A stretch of 64,000 nucleotides of DNA from Chloroflexota bacterium (GTDB lineage Bacteria; Chloroflexota; Anaerolineae; Aggregatilineales; Phototrophicaceae): contig JAPOWG010000089.1 in the NCBI GenBank assembly GCA_026707745.1, forward strand, positions 62,001 to 126,000, in the 5' to 3' direction. The notes below the pieces were generated by a model that worked only from the letters and a program-made list of their open reading frames with translations, was not told the origin of the DNA and searched no databases. The translations under genes and the position numbers were made by a program. The stretch's first letter is position 1. Each line of letters starts with the position of its first letter. This document shows, one piece after another, positions 36,710 to 45,821 of the stretch.

Positions 36710-37591
36710 CTAGCCCAAGCTGTCGCGCAACTCTTCGGCCAGATCACGTTGTGCGCGACCTAGGTTCTCGGGCACCGTAATCATTACTCTAGCATAGAGA
36801 TCGCCGAAAGCCTTGTCCGTTCTGAGCTTGGGCATGCCCTTGCCGGTCATCCTCAGCCTTTGGCCGGTCTGCGTGCCAGGGCGGATTTTCATGCGGACGG
36901 GGCGTGTCAGCGTCGGTACCTCGACCTCGCCGCCCAGCATGGCAGTGAAGGCGTCAACTTTGATATCTACGAAGATATCGTCGTCTTTGCGTTCAAATAG
37001 CGGATCGTCTCCGACGCGTACAATGAGGTATAAGTTGCCAGCCGGACCACCATACACGCCGGGATATCCCTCGCCTGCCAGGCGTACTTTTGTTCCGGTG
37101 GCGGCGCCGCGCGGAATGTGAACGGTGATATCGCGCCCGTCTTTGCTGATGATGCGCCGCGTGCCTTCGTAGGCTTCGCGCAAGCTGATGGGGATCTCCT
37201 GTTCGATGTTCTCGCCGGCGCGTGGACGACGAGCCTGTGTGCGGAAGCCGCCAGAGCCCCGGTTCCATCGACGCTGCCTGCCGTCACGCCTGAATATCGT
37301 CTCAAAAATCTCAGACATATCGTCCATGCGCGCTTGCCCCCCGGCGCCGCCGAAGGGATTTCCCTGATACTGCTGCCAGTTTTCGCCAAAGCGATCATAA
37401 GCCGATCGCTTCTCTTCGTCGCTCAAAATCTCGTAGGCTTCATTGACTTCTTTGAAGCGCGCTTCGGCAGCAGGATTGTCCGGATTGGCATCGGGATGAT
37501 GCTGTTTCGCCTTGTGGCGAAACGCTTTCTTGATTTCGTCTTCGCTGGCGTTTCGCTCTACGCCCAGCACCTGATAATAGTCTCTGGCCAT
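36710..37591 (-). CDS. DnaJ-like co-chaperone (CbpA type, no zinc finger)
   Basis: This 293-aa protein has the J domain at residues 1-70 ([25 protein letters not shown] motif in [10 protein letters not shown]). A Gly-rich linker follows, then the two-lobed DnaJ C-terminal substrate-binding domain ([40 protein letters not shown]). The Cys-rich zinc domain of true DnaJ is absent, as in CbpA. It stimulates DnaK ATPase. It lies upstream of the HtrA-like protease on the same strand, giving a small envelope/protein-folding neighbourhood. Confidence 0.92.
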   Translation of the reverse strand: MARDYYQVLGVERNASEDEIKKAFRHKAKQHHPDANPDNPAAEARFKEVNEAYEILSDEEKRSAYDRFGENWQQYQGNPFGGAGGQARMDDMSEIFETIFRRDGRQRRWNRGSGGFRTQARRPRAGENIEQEIPISLREAYEGTRRIISKDGRDITVHIPRGAATGTKVRLAGEGYPGVYGGPAGNLYLIVRVGDDPLFERKDDDIFVDIKVDAFTAMLGGEVEVPTLTRPVRMKIRPGTQTGQRLRMTGKGMPKLRTDKAFGDLYARVMITVPENLGRAQRDLAEELRDSLG

Positions 37592-37875
37592 AAGCTGGTT
37601 CCACTGATTAGGATCATTCGCGTCTTGCAGCCCCGTCCGAGCGCCCTACTCTGGCAAATAGCTGCGCTCTAGCTTCAACCGACCCCCACTGCCGTGTCGT
37701 GTATCTGCACATTGTACGCCTTGAAAAGCGGGCGGTCAATCAAGAGGGGCGCGCAGTTGCGCGGTCGCGAACTCCGGACGCCCGGCCACAATTGACGCGC
37801 TTCAATTCTAATGTATCGCAAGATTGTTAGAATTACGTTGGTGGCTTGGTCAGCCATTATGATATGATAGGCGCG

Positions 37876-38598
37876 ATGGCATCTGCCGGAAACACGTCGG
37901 GAACAACAATGAACAGACGCAAGCTTTCGTCGGGATCATCTCAGTCGGTAGAGGACTTCCTGAAAGCTGTATATACCTTGCAGCGCGAGCATGAACGTGT
38001 ATCGACGAATGCGCTGGCTGACGCTTTGAACGTGAGTCCGCCGGCCGTGACCGATATGGCGCAACGATTGGTCGAAGAGGGCACGGTCGATTACCGAAAA
38101 TATCGCGGCGTAAGATTGACCGATGAGGGCGAGCGGGTCGCCTTGCGTATGCTGCGCCGACATCGCCTGATTGAAACCTATCTGGTGCATGATCTGGAAT
38201 ACGAGTTGCACGAGATACATGACGAAGCGGAGGCGCTGGAACATAGCGTTTCTGATCGTTTTATCGAGGCGATCGCGCGCAAGCTGGGCAACCCGAAATA
38301 CGATCCGCATGGCGATCCGATTCCCAATTCTGAAGGTATCATGCCCCAGCGCGATCTGCAGCCGCTATCCAGCCTGGCATTGCATACACCAGCGCGAATC
38401 CGACGCTTCGTAATGGATGATCCCGATATGCTCCAGGATTCCCAGGAACGCGGGCTGATGATGGGGAACACGCTGGAAGTAACCGCGCGCGAACGTTTTG
38501 AAGGTCCATTAACGATTCAAGTAAGCTCGCAAGAGCCAATAATCATTGGCCACAAAATGGCTTCCCTCATCCTTGTTGAATTCTTCGACAATTCATGA
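37876..38598 (+). CDS. DtxR/MntR-family metal-dependent transcriptional regulator
   Basis: This ~240-aa regulator has an N-terminal winged helix (SVEDFLKAVYTLQREHERVSTNALADALNVSPPAVTDMAQRLVEEG), then the metal-binding/dimerisation domain (RRHRLIETYLVHDLEYELHEIHDEAEALEHSVSDRFIEAI with His and Glu ligands; the GNPKYDPHGDPIP hallmark) and a C-terminal FeoA/SH3-like domain. It represses metal uptake genes when bound to Fe or Mn. The start is uncertain: ATG 37864, 37876 and 37909 are possible, and 37909 would leave 13 residues before the helix. No target gene for metal uptake lies in the window. Confidence 0.92.
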   Translation: MASAGNTSGTTMNRRKLSSGSSQSVEDFLKAVYTLQREHERVSTNALADALNVSPPAVTDMAQRLVEEGTVDYRKYRGVRLTDEGERVALRMLRRHRLIETYLVHDLEYELHEIHDEAEALEHSVSDRFIEAIARKLGNPKYDPHGDPIPNSEGIMPQRDLQPLSSLALHTPARIRRFVMDDPDMLQDSQERGLMMGNTLEVTARERFEGPLTIQVSSQEPIIIGHKMASLILVEFFDNS

Positions 38599-38604
38599 TA
38601 TAAT
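38576..38604 (+). promoter_or_regulatory. Promoter of the NUDIX gene
   Basis: TTGAAT (38576-38581), 17 nt, TATAAT (38599-38604). It overlaps the end of the DtxR coding sequence and points to the NUDIX gene. Confidence 0.65.
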
Positions 38605-38726
38605 TCATGCCCTTTTCAAAATTCTATATTTGGAGTGCTTTGAGCGCTTATACCGGGCGAACCGCGACCCTTCGCTTCGCCGCAAATTCTTGCCCGCCGC
38701 TCATAAAGCCTTAGTCTTTGAACCTT

Positions 38727-39197
38727 ATGCTTGCGGAAACGAAACAATCCTTTGTCATCAATCGACGCGTACGCGCCATTTTGCTGACAAATAAGGGCTC
38801 TGTCCTGTTTATCAAGCGGATAAAGCCAACGAATGGTTCCCCATACTGGGTCGCGCCCGGTGGCGGTGTTGAGCATGGCGATTTTGATCTCTTCGCTACT
38901 TTGGAGCGCGAACTATACGAGGAACTGGGTGCTGTGGCGACTGTATTGGACACCGCCTTCGTCTTGGAACATCGGAAAGCTGGCAAACAACTCGAAGAAC
39001 ATTTCTTCGTCTGTCGACTGGAAGACTATGACATCAGCAAACGTTATGGTCCGGAATTTGACGATCCGGCGCGGGGCGAATTCATTCCCGAAGAAATTCC
39101 GCTGAATGCGGAGGCCTTGGTCAATATCAACATCAAAACGCCCGAGATGCGCGATTGGATTGTCAGAAACCTCGAGTATTTGCAGCGAATTTCTTAA
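38727..39197 (+). CDS. NUDIX hydrolase
   Basis: This 156-aa protein from ATG 38727 begins with strands RVRAILLTNKGSVLFIKR. The NUDIX box is GGGVEHGDFDLFATLERELYEELG, with the REL-EE-G metal-binding core intact. It hydrolyses a nucleoside diphosphate linked to another moiety; the substrate is not predictable. It has its own near-consensus promoter. Confidence 0.88.
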   Translation: MLAETKQSFVINRRVRAILLTNKGSVLFIKRIKPTNGSPYWVAPGGGVEHGDFDLFATLERELYEELGAVATVLDTAFVLEHRKAGKQLEEHFFVCRLEDYDISKRYGPEFDDPARGEFIPEEIPLNAEALVNINIKTPEMRDWIVRNLEYLQRIS

Positions 39198-39354
39198 GTT
39201 GCCGAAGCGTTAACCCGGACGAACAGAAGTAATCAGTCTCTAATTTTTGATGCAATTTCTGCATTTTGGGCATCTTCAAATGCCCTATACCATTTCTCAA
39301 ACATTAGAGATATGTAGAATAGTCGTTTTTTGACGCTGATGGTTCTGTTTTCGT

Positions 39355-39383
39355 TTGACTTGGCGCTACAATGTAGGTATATT
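39355..39383 (+). promoter_or_regulatory. Promoter of the response-regulator gene
   Basis: TTGACT (39355-39360), 17 nt, TATATT (39378-39383), about 60 nt before the start codon. The 245-base gap it lies in holds no other signal seen. Confidence 0.65.
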
Positions 39384-39442
39384 TCCTTAACGTTGTGACC
39401 GGCGCAATGACACTAGCGCAGTAGCAGAAAGCGGGTAAACCA

Positions 39443-40162
39443 ATGAAAAAGTCGAAGATCCTGTTGATTGACAATGATGCCGGGTTCAGCGCTTCCGTAA
39501 CGGAACATCTTCACAGCGCCGGTTATGAAGTCACCAGCTTTCCGGATGGCCCCCCGGCAATCAACCATGTGCAGCAGCAAGGCCTGCCACATATCGCGCT
39601 CGTCAATTTGTCGCTGCCGTCCTCGCATGGCTTTGAATTGGCAAATCAGTTGAAGTCTATGGCGGACGTGCCGATTATCTTCGTGACATCCACCGGTGAC
39701 AAAGACGTCATCGTTGACGGGCTGAAACGATATGCAGAAGATTTCATCGTGAAGCCCTTTGACCTGCGCGAGCTTGAAGCGCGCGTACAGGTGGTTTTGG
39801 CGCGAATGCCGAGCTTCGATTATGCCAGCGAGCCCTTGATCCGCGTCGATGATAACCTGAGCATCGACTTTGCGCATAACCGCATCGTAGTCGCTGGCAA
39901 ACCCGTAGGTTTGACGCCCACCGAATCGATCATGCTGCATGTGCTCCTGCGCAATGCCACACGCGTCGTCGAAAATCGTATGCTGATCGCGCGGGTCTGG
40001 CCTTCGGAAGAAGTTTACGAAGATACCCTGCGCGTACACATGCATCGTCTGCGGCGCAAGCTCGAGGCCGATTCTCATCACCCGCATTACATCCGAACGG
40101 AACGCGGCGTCGGCTATCGCTTTACGCAGCGCCCGCCGGAAATGCGCGGCGACAACGCCTAG
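39443..40162 (+). CDS. OmpR-family response regulator with altered phospho-acceptor site
   Basis: A 239-aa protein with a receiver domain (1-120) and an OmpR/PhoB-type winged helix (about 140-235: GLTPTESIMLHVLLRNA, RVWPSEEVYEDTLRVHMHRLRRKLEAD, TERGVGYRF). The position of the phosphorylated Asp (usually L-D-L-x-L-P) reads VNLSLPSSHGFEL, so Asn replaces Asp. One of the acidic-pocket residues is also changed (LIDNDAGF). The KPF lysine remains. It may therefore be an aspartate-less regulator working without phosphorylation. No histidine kinase is nearby. It is followed 4 nt later by an unknown gene. Confidence 0.88.
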   Translation: MKKSKILLIDNDAGFSASVTEHLHSAGYEVTSFPDGPPAINHVQQQGLPHIALVNLSLPSSHGFELANQLKSMADVPIIFVTSTGDKDVIVDGLKRYAEDFIVKPFDLRELEARVQVVLARMPSFDYASEPLIRVDDNLSIDFAHNRIVVAGKPVGLTPTESIMLHVLLRNATRVVENRMLIARVWPSEEVYEDTLRVHMHRLRRKLEADSHHPHYIRTERGVGYRFTQRPPEMRGDNA

Positions 40163-40166
40163 GCGC

Positions 40167-40724
40167 ATGTCCTCTGAAACGCTCAAAGAGCTGGCACAGG
40201 CGCCCCTGCAAGAAATCCTGCACTTGCTCCTTCGTCAACTTGACGGCGCGCTGACGGGGCGCGACCCGAGCCTCGGCACGCACCCGTCGCGCGACTTGAT
40301 AGCCGCGCTGGAAGCGGGGGAGACGCCGGAGAATGTCAAGGACCTGGCAGCCGTACTCATGGCCTTGGTCGAAGATAACCTCAAGATTCTGCGCCATCGT
40401 TTGTCGGTCGATTTCGCCGGCTCTCTCGCGGCCGATATCACTCAATTGACCGGCTGGGAAAGCACGGCCGACTTCCTGTCAATCGCGGACGAGAAGGCCC
40501 AAGCCGAACAAGCGATCGTGATCGCCTCCGCTCTTCTGCTTGCTTGCGGCAGAAGCGAATACGCCTCCTATCTGATAGAGGTGATTGAAGATGACGCCGG
40601 CGCGCTGGACGTCGATGCGGTGATCGCCCGGCGCATGTTGCTCCACGTCGGCGCGATAGATAGCGCCGACGCGGACGCGCCCTCGCAGGCCCGCGCCTGG
40701 CTACGGGACCAATCCCGTGCTTAG
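40167..40724 (+). CDS. Conserved-looking protein of unknown function
   Basis: This 185-aa soluble, acidic, mainly helical protein has no signal peptide and no recognised motif. Leu/Ala-rich helices (EILHLLLRQLDGAL, EQAIVIASALLLACG) suggest an all-alpha fold. It starts 4 nt after the stop of the atypical response regulator, so the two are almost surely co-transcribed, which makes a partner role plausible. Function not assigned. Confidence 0.65.
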   Translation: MSSETLKELAQAPLQEILHLLLRQLDGALTGRDPSLGTHPSRDLIAALEAGETPENVKDLAAVLMALVEDNLKILRHRLSVDFAGSLAADITQLTGWESTADFLSIADEKAQAEQAIVIASALLLACGRSEYASYLIEVIEDDAGALDVDAVIARRMLLHVGAIDSADADAPSQARAWLRDQSRA

Positions 40725-40840
40725 CTCCCCCGCCTCTCACGAACCAGCCCCAAAACTGGCCGGGAACCCAGCTACATAATTGTTGTAGTGCCAAGTCTGC
40801 ATTATGATGGCGCTGCATATCTGGCGAAGGAGCTGGACCG

Positions 40841-41704
40841 ATGCGCATCAAAGTGGGGCTGGCGCAAATCTACCCGAAACTCGGTGACCTGGCATATAAC
40901 CTGGCAACGCACCTCGATTATGCGCGGCGGGCGCGCGAAGAGCGCGTCGACTTGCTGGTATTCCCGGAACTGTCGCTGACCGGCTATCAGGTCCAAGATC
41001 TGGTGCCGGAAGTCGCTATCGAGACGGACGCCAATGACAAGGTCTTCGCCGAACTGCTGAAAGCCACCGAAGACGGCGAGCTCGACATCGTCGTCGGCTT
41101 CGTGCATCGCGACCGGCGCAACCGCTTTTACATCGCGAACGCTTATCTGTCCGGCGGCGCAGCCCTGCACCTGCACCACAAGCTCTACCTGCCCACCTAC
41201 GCCATGTTCGACGAATCGCGTTATTTCGCCCGCGGCAACAGCGTCCGCGCCTTCGATACCCGCTTCGGCCGCCTGGGCATGCTAATCTGCGAGGACTTCT
41301 GGCACGTCTCGCCGGCTTATCTGCTCTGGCTGGACGGCGCCGATATCCTGATCCTCAACAGTTCCAGCCCGGCGCGCGGACTCAACGAGAACGACCGCGT
41401 CCTGTCCACGCGCTGGACTGAACTGGTAAATCTCGCCTACGGCAGCATGTTCACGTCCTATATCCTGCACTGCAACCGCGTCGGCTACGAGGACGGCAAG
41501 AACTTCTGGGGCGGCTCCTCCGTGGTCGATCCCGACGGCGAGTTCATGACGGGCGGGCTCTACTTCGACGAAGCGCTGATCACGCAGGAGATTGATTTGA
41601 ATCAACTGCACCGCACCCGCGCCCGCCTGCCGCTCCTCCGCGACGAACGCCCCGGCCTCGTCCGACGGGAGCTGGGCCGGATTTTGAGCGAGAATTTGGG
41701 GTAG
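40841..41704 (+). CDS. Carbon-nitrogen hydrolase (nitrilase superfamily, NadE-glutaminase-like)
   Basis: This 287-aa protein has the Glu-Lys-Cys triad: Glu in LLVFPELSLTGYQ, Lys in LHHKLYLPTYAMFDE and Cys in LGMLICEDFWH. The closest pattern is the glutaminase half of glutamine-dependent NAD synthetase (CEDFWH, KLYLPTYAMFDE). No synthetase domain follows, so it is a stand-alone amidase or a detached glutaminase subunit. AAGGAG precedes the ATG. The next gene begins directly after the stop. Confidence 0.88.
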   Translation: MRIKVGLAQIYPKLGDLAYNLATHLDYARRAREERVDLLVFPELSLTGYQVQDLVPEVAIETDANDKVFAELLKATEDGELDIVVGFVHRDRRNRFYIANAYLSGGAALHLHHKLYLPTYAMFDESRYFARGNSVRAFDTRFGRLGMLICEDFWHVSPAYLLWLDGADILILNSSSPARGLNENDRVLSTRWTELVNLAYGSMFTSYILHCNRVGYEDGKNFWGGSSVVDPDGEFMTGGLYFDEALITQEIDLNQLHRTRARLPLLRDERPGLVRRELGRILSENLG

Positions 41705-42784
41705 GTGGTGACAAAGAGCAATCAGCCCATACCGCTAATCTTCTGTCATAGGGCGGAAGACCTGCTGGTTGAGTTGGACGAAACGCACAAACGTTGGGGC
41801 GGTTTTACCTGGCTGTTTAGGGGACAGAACGACGCACGCTGGCCTCTGCTTCCTCGTGCTTTCAGAAAAGGCAGTCTAGCTGAACAGTACGTAAAGGAGA
41901 ATTTCAGCAATCAATACAGATTTCAGCATAGATTTCGTGACGACGAGTTTCGAGCCACTATCAAAGGCCGATTTGGACCTCTTTTCAACACACAATTCAA
42001 TGATGGCGAGACATTAAGCAAGTATGTTGAGAAGAATCTCGATTTCATACGACGCAATTACGTTACTCAGTCATTGGTATCGACGTTCGAGTTTCTCATA
42101 GTTCGTAGCTTTGAAGAACTCTCAGACCGAGCAAATCTTGTAACTCCGTTTGATCGCCTTGGATCATATTGGGACAAACCTGTTACTTTAGTGCCCTTAT
42201 TGATGGATGATCGGAAGCAATCGCTGAATCGTATCGACTGGAATGACGAGCCAATGCGAGTAATATACGCTCTTGCGCAACATCACGGACTCCCGACAAG
42301 ATTACTTGACTGGACCTATCGACAAGATGTAGCGATGTTTTTCGCTGCTCATGAAGAGCCTGACTGTGAATCACCGGATGAGATACAGAGTAACTCCCAA
42401 CCCAAAAAGAAACCAAAGAATCTAATCGTGTGGGCAGTGCAACAGACTGCACTTAACGCTGATAGTCTTCGAGTAGTCAAGCATAATCGAAGTCAGATTG
42501 GCTTCTTGCGACAGCAAGATGGCCTCTTCGCCTACGACAAGAATGCAAGCGATTGGTTTACTTTGTTTGGACAGTGGTGCCCTTTTGAATTGCTTTTGCA
42601 AGAGTCTGTAAACTTTGATGCGGTATACAGATTAGTCTTGCCGTATTCGCAAAGAGCAAGACTACTTGAGTTACTTGAGCGCAAAGGAATTACCAAAGCG
42701 CAACTAATGCCTTCCTTTGACAATGTAGCCGCTGAAGTAAAGTCAAACTATCGAGAACTCATTATGAAATACTTGACACCATGA
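41705..42784 (+). CDS. FRG-domain protein, AT-rich, probably horizontally acquired
   Basis: This 359-aa protein has an FRG domain: FTWLFRGQNDARWPLLPRAF near residues 34-53, and the later AQHHGLPTRLLDWTYRQDVAMFFAA block. The FRG core (Phe-Arg-Gly) is intact. The domain's biochemistry is not settled, and it recurs in mobile and defence-associated loci. Codon use and base composition are visibly more AT-rich than both neighbours, and a dispersed-repeat zone follows it. The start is GTG 41705 or 41708. It abuts the C-N hydrolase stop with no gap, so it may be read by readthrough from that gene. Confidence 0.82.
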   Translation: MVTKSNQPIPLIFCHRAEDLLVELDETHKRWGGFTWLFRGQNDARWPLLPRAFRKGSLAEQYVKENFSNQYRFQHRFRDDEFRATIKGRFGPLFNTQFNDGETLSKYVEKNLDFIRRNYVTQSLVSTFEFLIVRSFEELSDRANLVTPFDRLGSYWDKPVTLVPLLMDDRKQSLNRIDWNDEPMRVIYALAQHHGLPTRLLDWTYRQDVAMFFAAHEEPDCESPDEIQSNSQPKKKPKNLIVWAVQQTALNADSLRVVKHNRSQIGFLRQQDGLFAYDKNASDWFTLFGQWCPFELLLQESVNFDAVYRLVLPYSQRARLLELLERKGITKAQLMPSFDNVAAEVKSNYRELIMKYLTP

Positions 42785-42831
42785 TCCCACCCGCAACCCT
42801 CCTCGGCAACGCCACCTGCCAATCCCATCCC

Positions 42832-42851
42832 CAGCCCTTCTCGAAGGGCTG
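42832..42851. repeat. Short GC-rich palindrome
   Basis: CAGCCCTTC and its perfect complement GAAGGGCTG are separated by two bases. It lies just after the FRG gene, and 70 bases before a longer palindrome of the same style. Confidence 0.5.
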
Positions 42852-42922
42852 TGTCAAAGGCGAAGACTTGTTTAAGAAATGGCACAATCTTTGGATTTAC
42901 CTACGTTTCCGCCGACGCGTCA

Positions 42923-42965
42923 CCCTTCCCCCTTTATGGGGGAAGGGCCGGGGATGGGGGTTGTA
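42923..42965. repeat. Dispersed palindromic repeat (copy 1)
   Basis: CCCTTCCCCC, a 5-nt loop and GGGGGAAGGG, followed by CCGGGGATGGGGGTTGTAG. The same arrangement, a CCCT-rich palindrome followed by GGGxTGGGGGTT/GAGGGGTTTAG, occurs at 53415 and 63525, always between genes. Confidence 0.65.
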
Positions 42966-43006
42966 GTGGCCACGAATAACCAAACACATGGAATAGAGAA
43001 TCCAAC

Positions 43007-44629
43007 ATGACCACCAACCACACAACCCGCCTCCGACAAGCCACCGTCTACGACGGCACAGGCAACCCGCCCATCACCGCCGACATCCTCATCGCCGGCG
43101 ACCGCATCGCCGCCATCGGCGACCTTTCCGACGCCTACGCTTCGCAGACAATCGACCTCGACGGCCTCGCCGTCGCCCCCGGCTTCATCAACATGCTCAG
43201 TTGGGCTACCGAATCCCTGATAGAAGACGGCCGCTCCCTGAGCGACATCAAGCAAGGCGTCACCCTCGAAGTCATGGGCGAGGGCACCTCCATGGGCCCG
43301 CTCAACGACGAGATGAAACGGACGCGCGATACCATCCTCTCCACCGCCGATATCCACTACGACATCGAATGGACGACCTTGGGGGAATACCTCGAATTTC
43401 TCGAACGCAAAGGCGTGGCGACCAATATCGCCTCATTCGTCGGCTCGGCCACGCTGCGGGTTCACGCCGCCGGTTACGACGACCGCCCGGTGACCGACGC
43501 CGAATTGACCGAGATGAAGCGCCTGCTGCACGAAGCCATGCGCGAAGGCGCTATGGGCATGTCCGCCGCCTTGATCTATCCGCCGGCGGCATATCAGTCC
43601 ACCGACGAGTTGATCGAACTCTGCCGTGTGGTCGCGCAATACGATGGCATGTACATCACGCACTTGCGCAGCGAACGTGCGCGCTTCATGCAGGCCCTGG
43701 ACGAACTGATCCATATCATGCGCCAAACCGGCGTGACCGGCGAGATATATCACCTGAAAGCCTCGGGCCAAGCGAATTGGCATCTCATGGACGAGGCCAT
43801 CTCAAAAGTCGAAGCGGCCCGCGCCGACGGTCTGGCGCTGACCGCCGACATGTATACCTATCCCTATAGTGGCACGGGCTTGGCTTCCTGCATTCCGGCT
43901 TGGGCGCACGACGGCGGTTTCGCGGCCATGATCGACCGCCTGAAAGACCCGGCGACGCGCGAGCGCATCAAAGCCGAGATGAACCAGCCCGGCGATAACT
44001 GGGAGAATATGTTCTACGACAACGGACCCGACCGCATCATGTTGGCCGGCTTTGCCAAAAAAGAGCTGCGGGACTATCAGGGCATGACCCTGCGCCAGGT
44101 CATGGACGAGCGCGGCGCATCGGCGACCGATACGGTCATTGACTTGCTGATCGAAGACAACAGCCGCATTTTCACGCTCTATTTCAGCATGTCCGAGGAT
44201 AATCTGCGTAAGCAAGTGCAACTGCCCTGGGTCAGCTTCTGCTCCGATGCCGGCTCCATCGCGACCGAGGGCGCCTTCTTGAGCTATCATCCCCATCCCC
44301 GCGCCTACGGCAGCTTCGCCCGTGTCATCGGCAAATACGTTCGCGACGAGGGCTTGGTGACGCTGGCTGACGCGGTACGCCGCCTTTCCGGTTTCGCCTC
44401 CGACAACCTCAAGCTCAAGGATCGCGGTTATCTCAAGCCGGGCTGCTTTGCCGATCTGGCCATCTTCGATCCGGCGAAAGTACAGGACCATTCTGTACCG
44501 GGCGATCCCCATCGCTATAGCGACGGCATGGTACACGTTTTTGTCAATGGCCGGCAGGTCCTGCGCGATGGAGAACACACGGGGGAGATGCCCGGCCGCG
44601 TTCTTCGCGGTCCTGGTTGGCGGGGATGA
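43007..44629 (+). CDS. D-aminoacylase / N-acyl-D-amino-acid deacylase family amidohydrolase
   Basis: This 540-aa protein of the amidohydrolase superfamily has the N-terminal beta domain RQATVYDGTGNPPITADILI, the barrel entry VAPGFINMLSWATES, GMYITHLRSERARF and EIYHLKASGQANW (metal His residues), PWVSFCSDAGS (catalytic Asp) and the C-terminal LKDRGYLKPGCFADLAIFDP. In classic D-aminoacylases the entry reads PGFIDxHxH; here the HxH pair is missing, and the GNCG cysteine position reads GEG. It hydrolyses, or once hydrolysed, N-acyl-amino-acid amides. The activity of this variant is uncertain. Confidence 0.87.
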   Translation: MTTNHTTRLRQATVYDGTGNPPITADILIAGDRIAAIGDLSDAYASQTIDLDGLAVAPGFINMLSWATESLIEDGRSLSDIKQGVTLEVMGEGTSMGPLNDEMKRTRDTILSTADIHYDIEWTTLGEYLEFLERKGVATNIASFVGSATLRVHAAGYDDRPVTDAELTEMKRLLHEAMREGAMGMSAALIYPPAAYQSTDELIELCRVVAQYDGMYITHLRSERARFMQALDELIHIMRQTGVTGEIYHLKASGQANWHLMDEAISKVEAARADGLALTADMYTYPYSGTGLASCIPAWAHDGGFAAMIDRLKDPATRERIKAEMNQPGDNWENMFYDNGPDRIMLAGFAKKELRDYQGMTLRQVMDERGASATDTVIDLLIEDNSRIFTLYFSMSEDNLRKQVQLPWVSFCSDAGSIATEGAFLSYHPHPRAYGSFARVIGKYVRDEGLVTLADAVRRLSGFASDNLKLKDRGYLKPGCFADLAIFDPAKVQDHSVPGDPHRYSDGMVHVFVNGRQVLRDGEHTGEMPGRVLRGPGWRG

Positions 44630-44723
44630 TCAACCGAAAGCGCAACCCAAATTGGCAGAACACGTAGAGATAATGACGTGAGCAACCCCTAATGATTGGG
44701 GGAGCGAGTATGGCCGCGTCTTG

Positions 44724-44732
44724 TGATATAAT
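44724..44732 (+). promoter_or_regulatory. Extended -10 promoter of the band-7 gene
   Basis: TGA followed by a perfect TATAAT (44727-44732) with no clear -35, about 50 nt upstream of the start. Confidence 0.5.
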
Positions 44733-44783
44733 CGTGCCAGCAATCGAGAACAAGAAACGTAAACGCGTTTAGAAGGAGTTGTC

Positions 44784-45821
44784 ATGAACTTTGGTTCGAT
44801 CTTACAAGTGGTCGCCATACTGGCCTTTGGCGTTGGCATCCTCGGCGTCGCCTTCACCTTTACCCTGGCCTCCCAGGGCAGGTCGGCGCGCGGCGGGGTA
44901 CTGCTGGCGCTGGTGGGCTTCGTCGGCGGTATCGTACTCTTTATCGTCAGTTCGGGTATCTTGATCGTGCCGCCGGCGCGCGCGGCGGTCATCGTCAACG
45001 TGCTTTCCGGTGAATTGGAAGATCCGGCACGGGCGCCGGGCACCTCGATCATCATCCCGGGTTTGCAGGAATTCATCATCTACCCGACCGATCAGCAGGA
45101 ATACACCATGTCCGGCATCACCACCGAAGGCCGGATTCAAGGCAACGATGCCGTCGAAGCGCTAACCGTCGACGGTCAGGAAATCCGCCTGGATATCACT
45201 GTGCTCTATCGTATTGACCGTGAAGATGTCAATTTCATCCATTTGAATTGGCAGAGCCGTTACGAATCCGATTTCATCCGTCCGACTGTGCGCGCTGTCG
45301 CCCGTGATGTGGTCTCGCAATTTGAAGCCGAAGCCATTTACGGCCTGGAGCGTGAAGCCCTCGGCGGGCGCATCTCTGAATTGGTGGCTGAGCGGATGTC
45401 GGAACAAGGCTTGACCCTGACTTCCTTGCTGGTCCGCCAGATCGACTTCAATGACGCCTTCGCGCAATCGATTGAAGAGAAACAGATCGAGGAACAGAAG
45501 CTGCAACGTGCCCGCACCGAAGCGGAACGTGTCCAAACCGAAGCCAGCGGTCGCGCCGATGCGGCTGAGCAAGAAGCCCGCGGTCGCGCCAACGCCCGCT
45601 TGATCGAAGCCCAAGCGGAAGCGGAAGCCTTGCGCGTGATTAGCGATCAGATCGCCGCCAATCCCAACCTGATCCAGTACCTCTATGTCGCCAACCTGTC
45701 GGACAACGTGTCCTTCGCGCTGCTGCCGTCGGATTCGCCCTTCATCTTCAACGTCGATGACTTCGCGGACCTCGGCGCGGACTTCCAGGCGCCGCAGCCC
45801 GACCTCCGCACCAGCGGCTAG
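44784..45821 (+). CDS. SPFH/band-7 (prohibitin-like) membrane protein
   Basis: This 345-aa protein has two hydrophobic segments at the N-terminus (about 5-27 and 37-60), then the SPFH domain (about 60-235: SGEIV-like VLSGELEDPARAPGTSIIIPGLQEF, LTVDGQEIRLDITVLYRI, RDVVSQFEAEAIYG). A charged coiled coil (about 230-300) is rich in Glu, Arg and Ala. It builds membrane scaffolds that organise lipid microdomains and proteases. AGAAGGAG precedes the ATG. Confidence 0.9.
   Translation: MNFGSILQVVAILAFGVGILGVAFTFTLASQGRSARGGVLLALVGFVGGIVLFIVSSGILIVPPARAAVIVNVLSGELEDPARAPGTSIIIPGLQEFIIYPTDQQEYTMSGITTEGRIQGNDAVEALTVDGQEIRLDITVLYRIDREDVNFIHLNWQSRYESDFIRPTVRAVARDVVSQFEAEAIYGLEREALGGRISELVAERMSEQGLTLTSLLVRQIDFNDAFAQSIEEKQIEEQKLQRARTEAERVQTEASGRADAAEQEARGRANARLIEAQAEAEALRVISDQIAANPNLIQYLYVANLSDNVSFALLPSDSPFIFNVDDFADLGADFQAPQPDLRTSG

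Noticed and set aside
24956..42784. A multi-gene defence island spanning the TIR-WD40 and FRG genes
   Set aside because: They are about 13 kb apart, separated by housekeeping genes, on opposite strands, and no shared module or mobile element links them.
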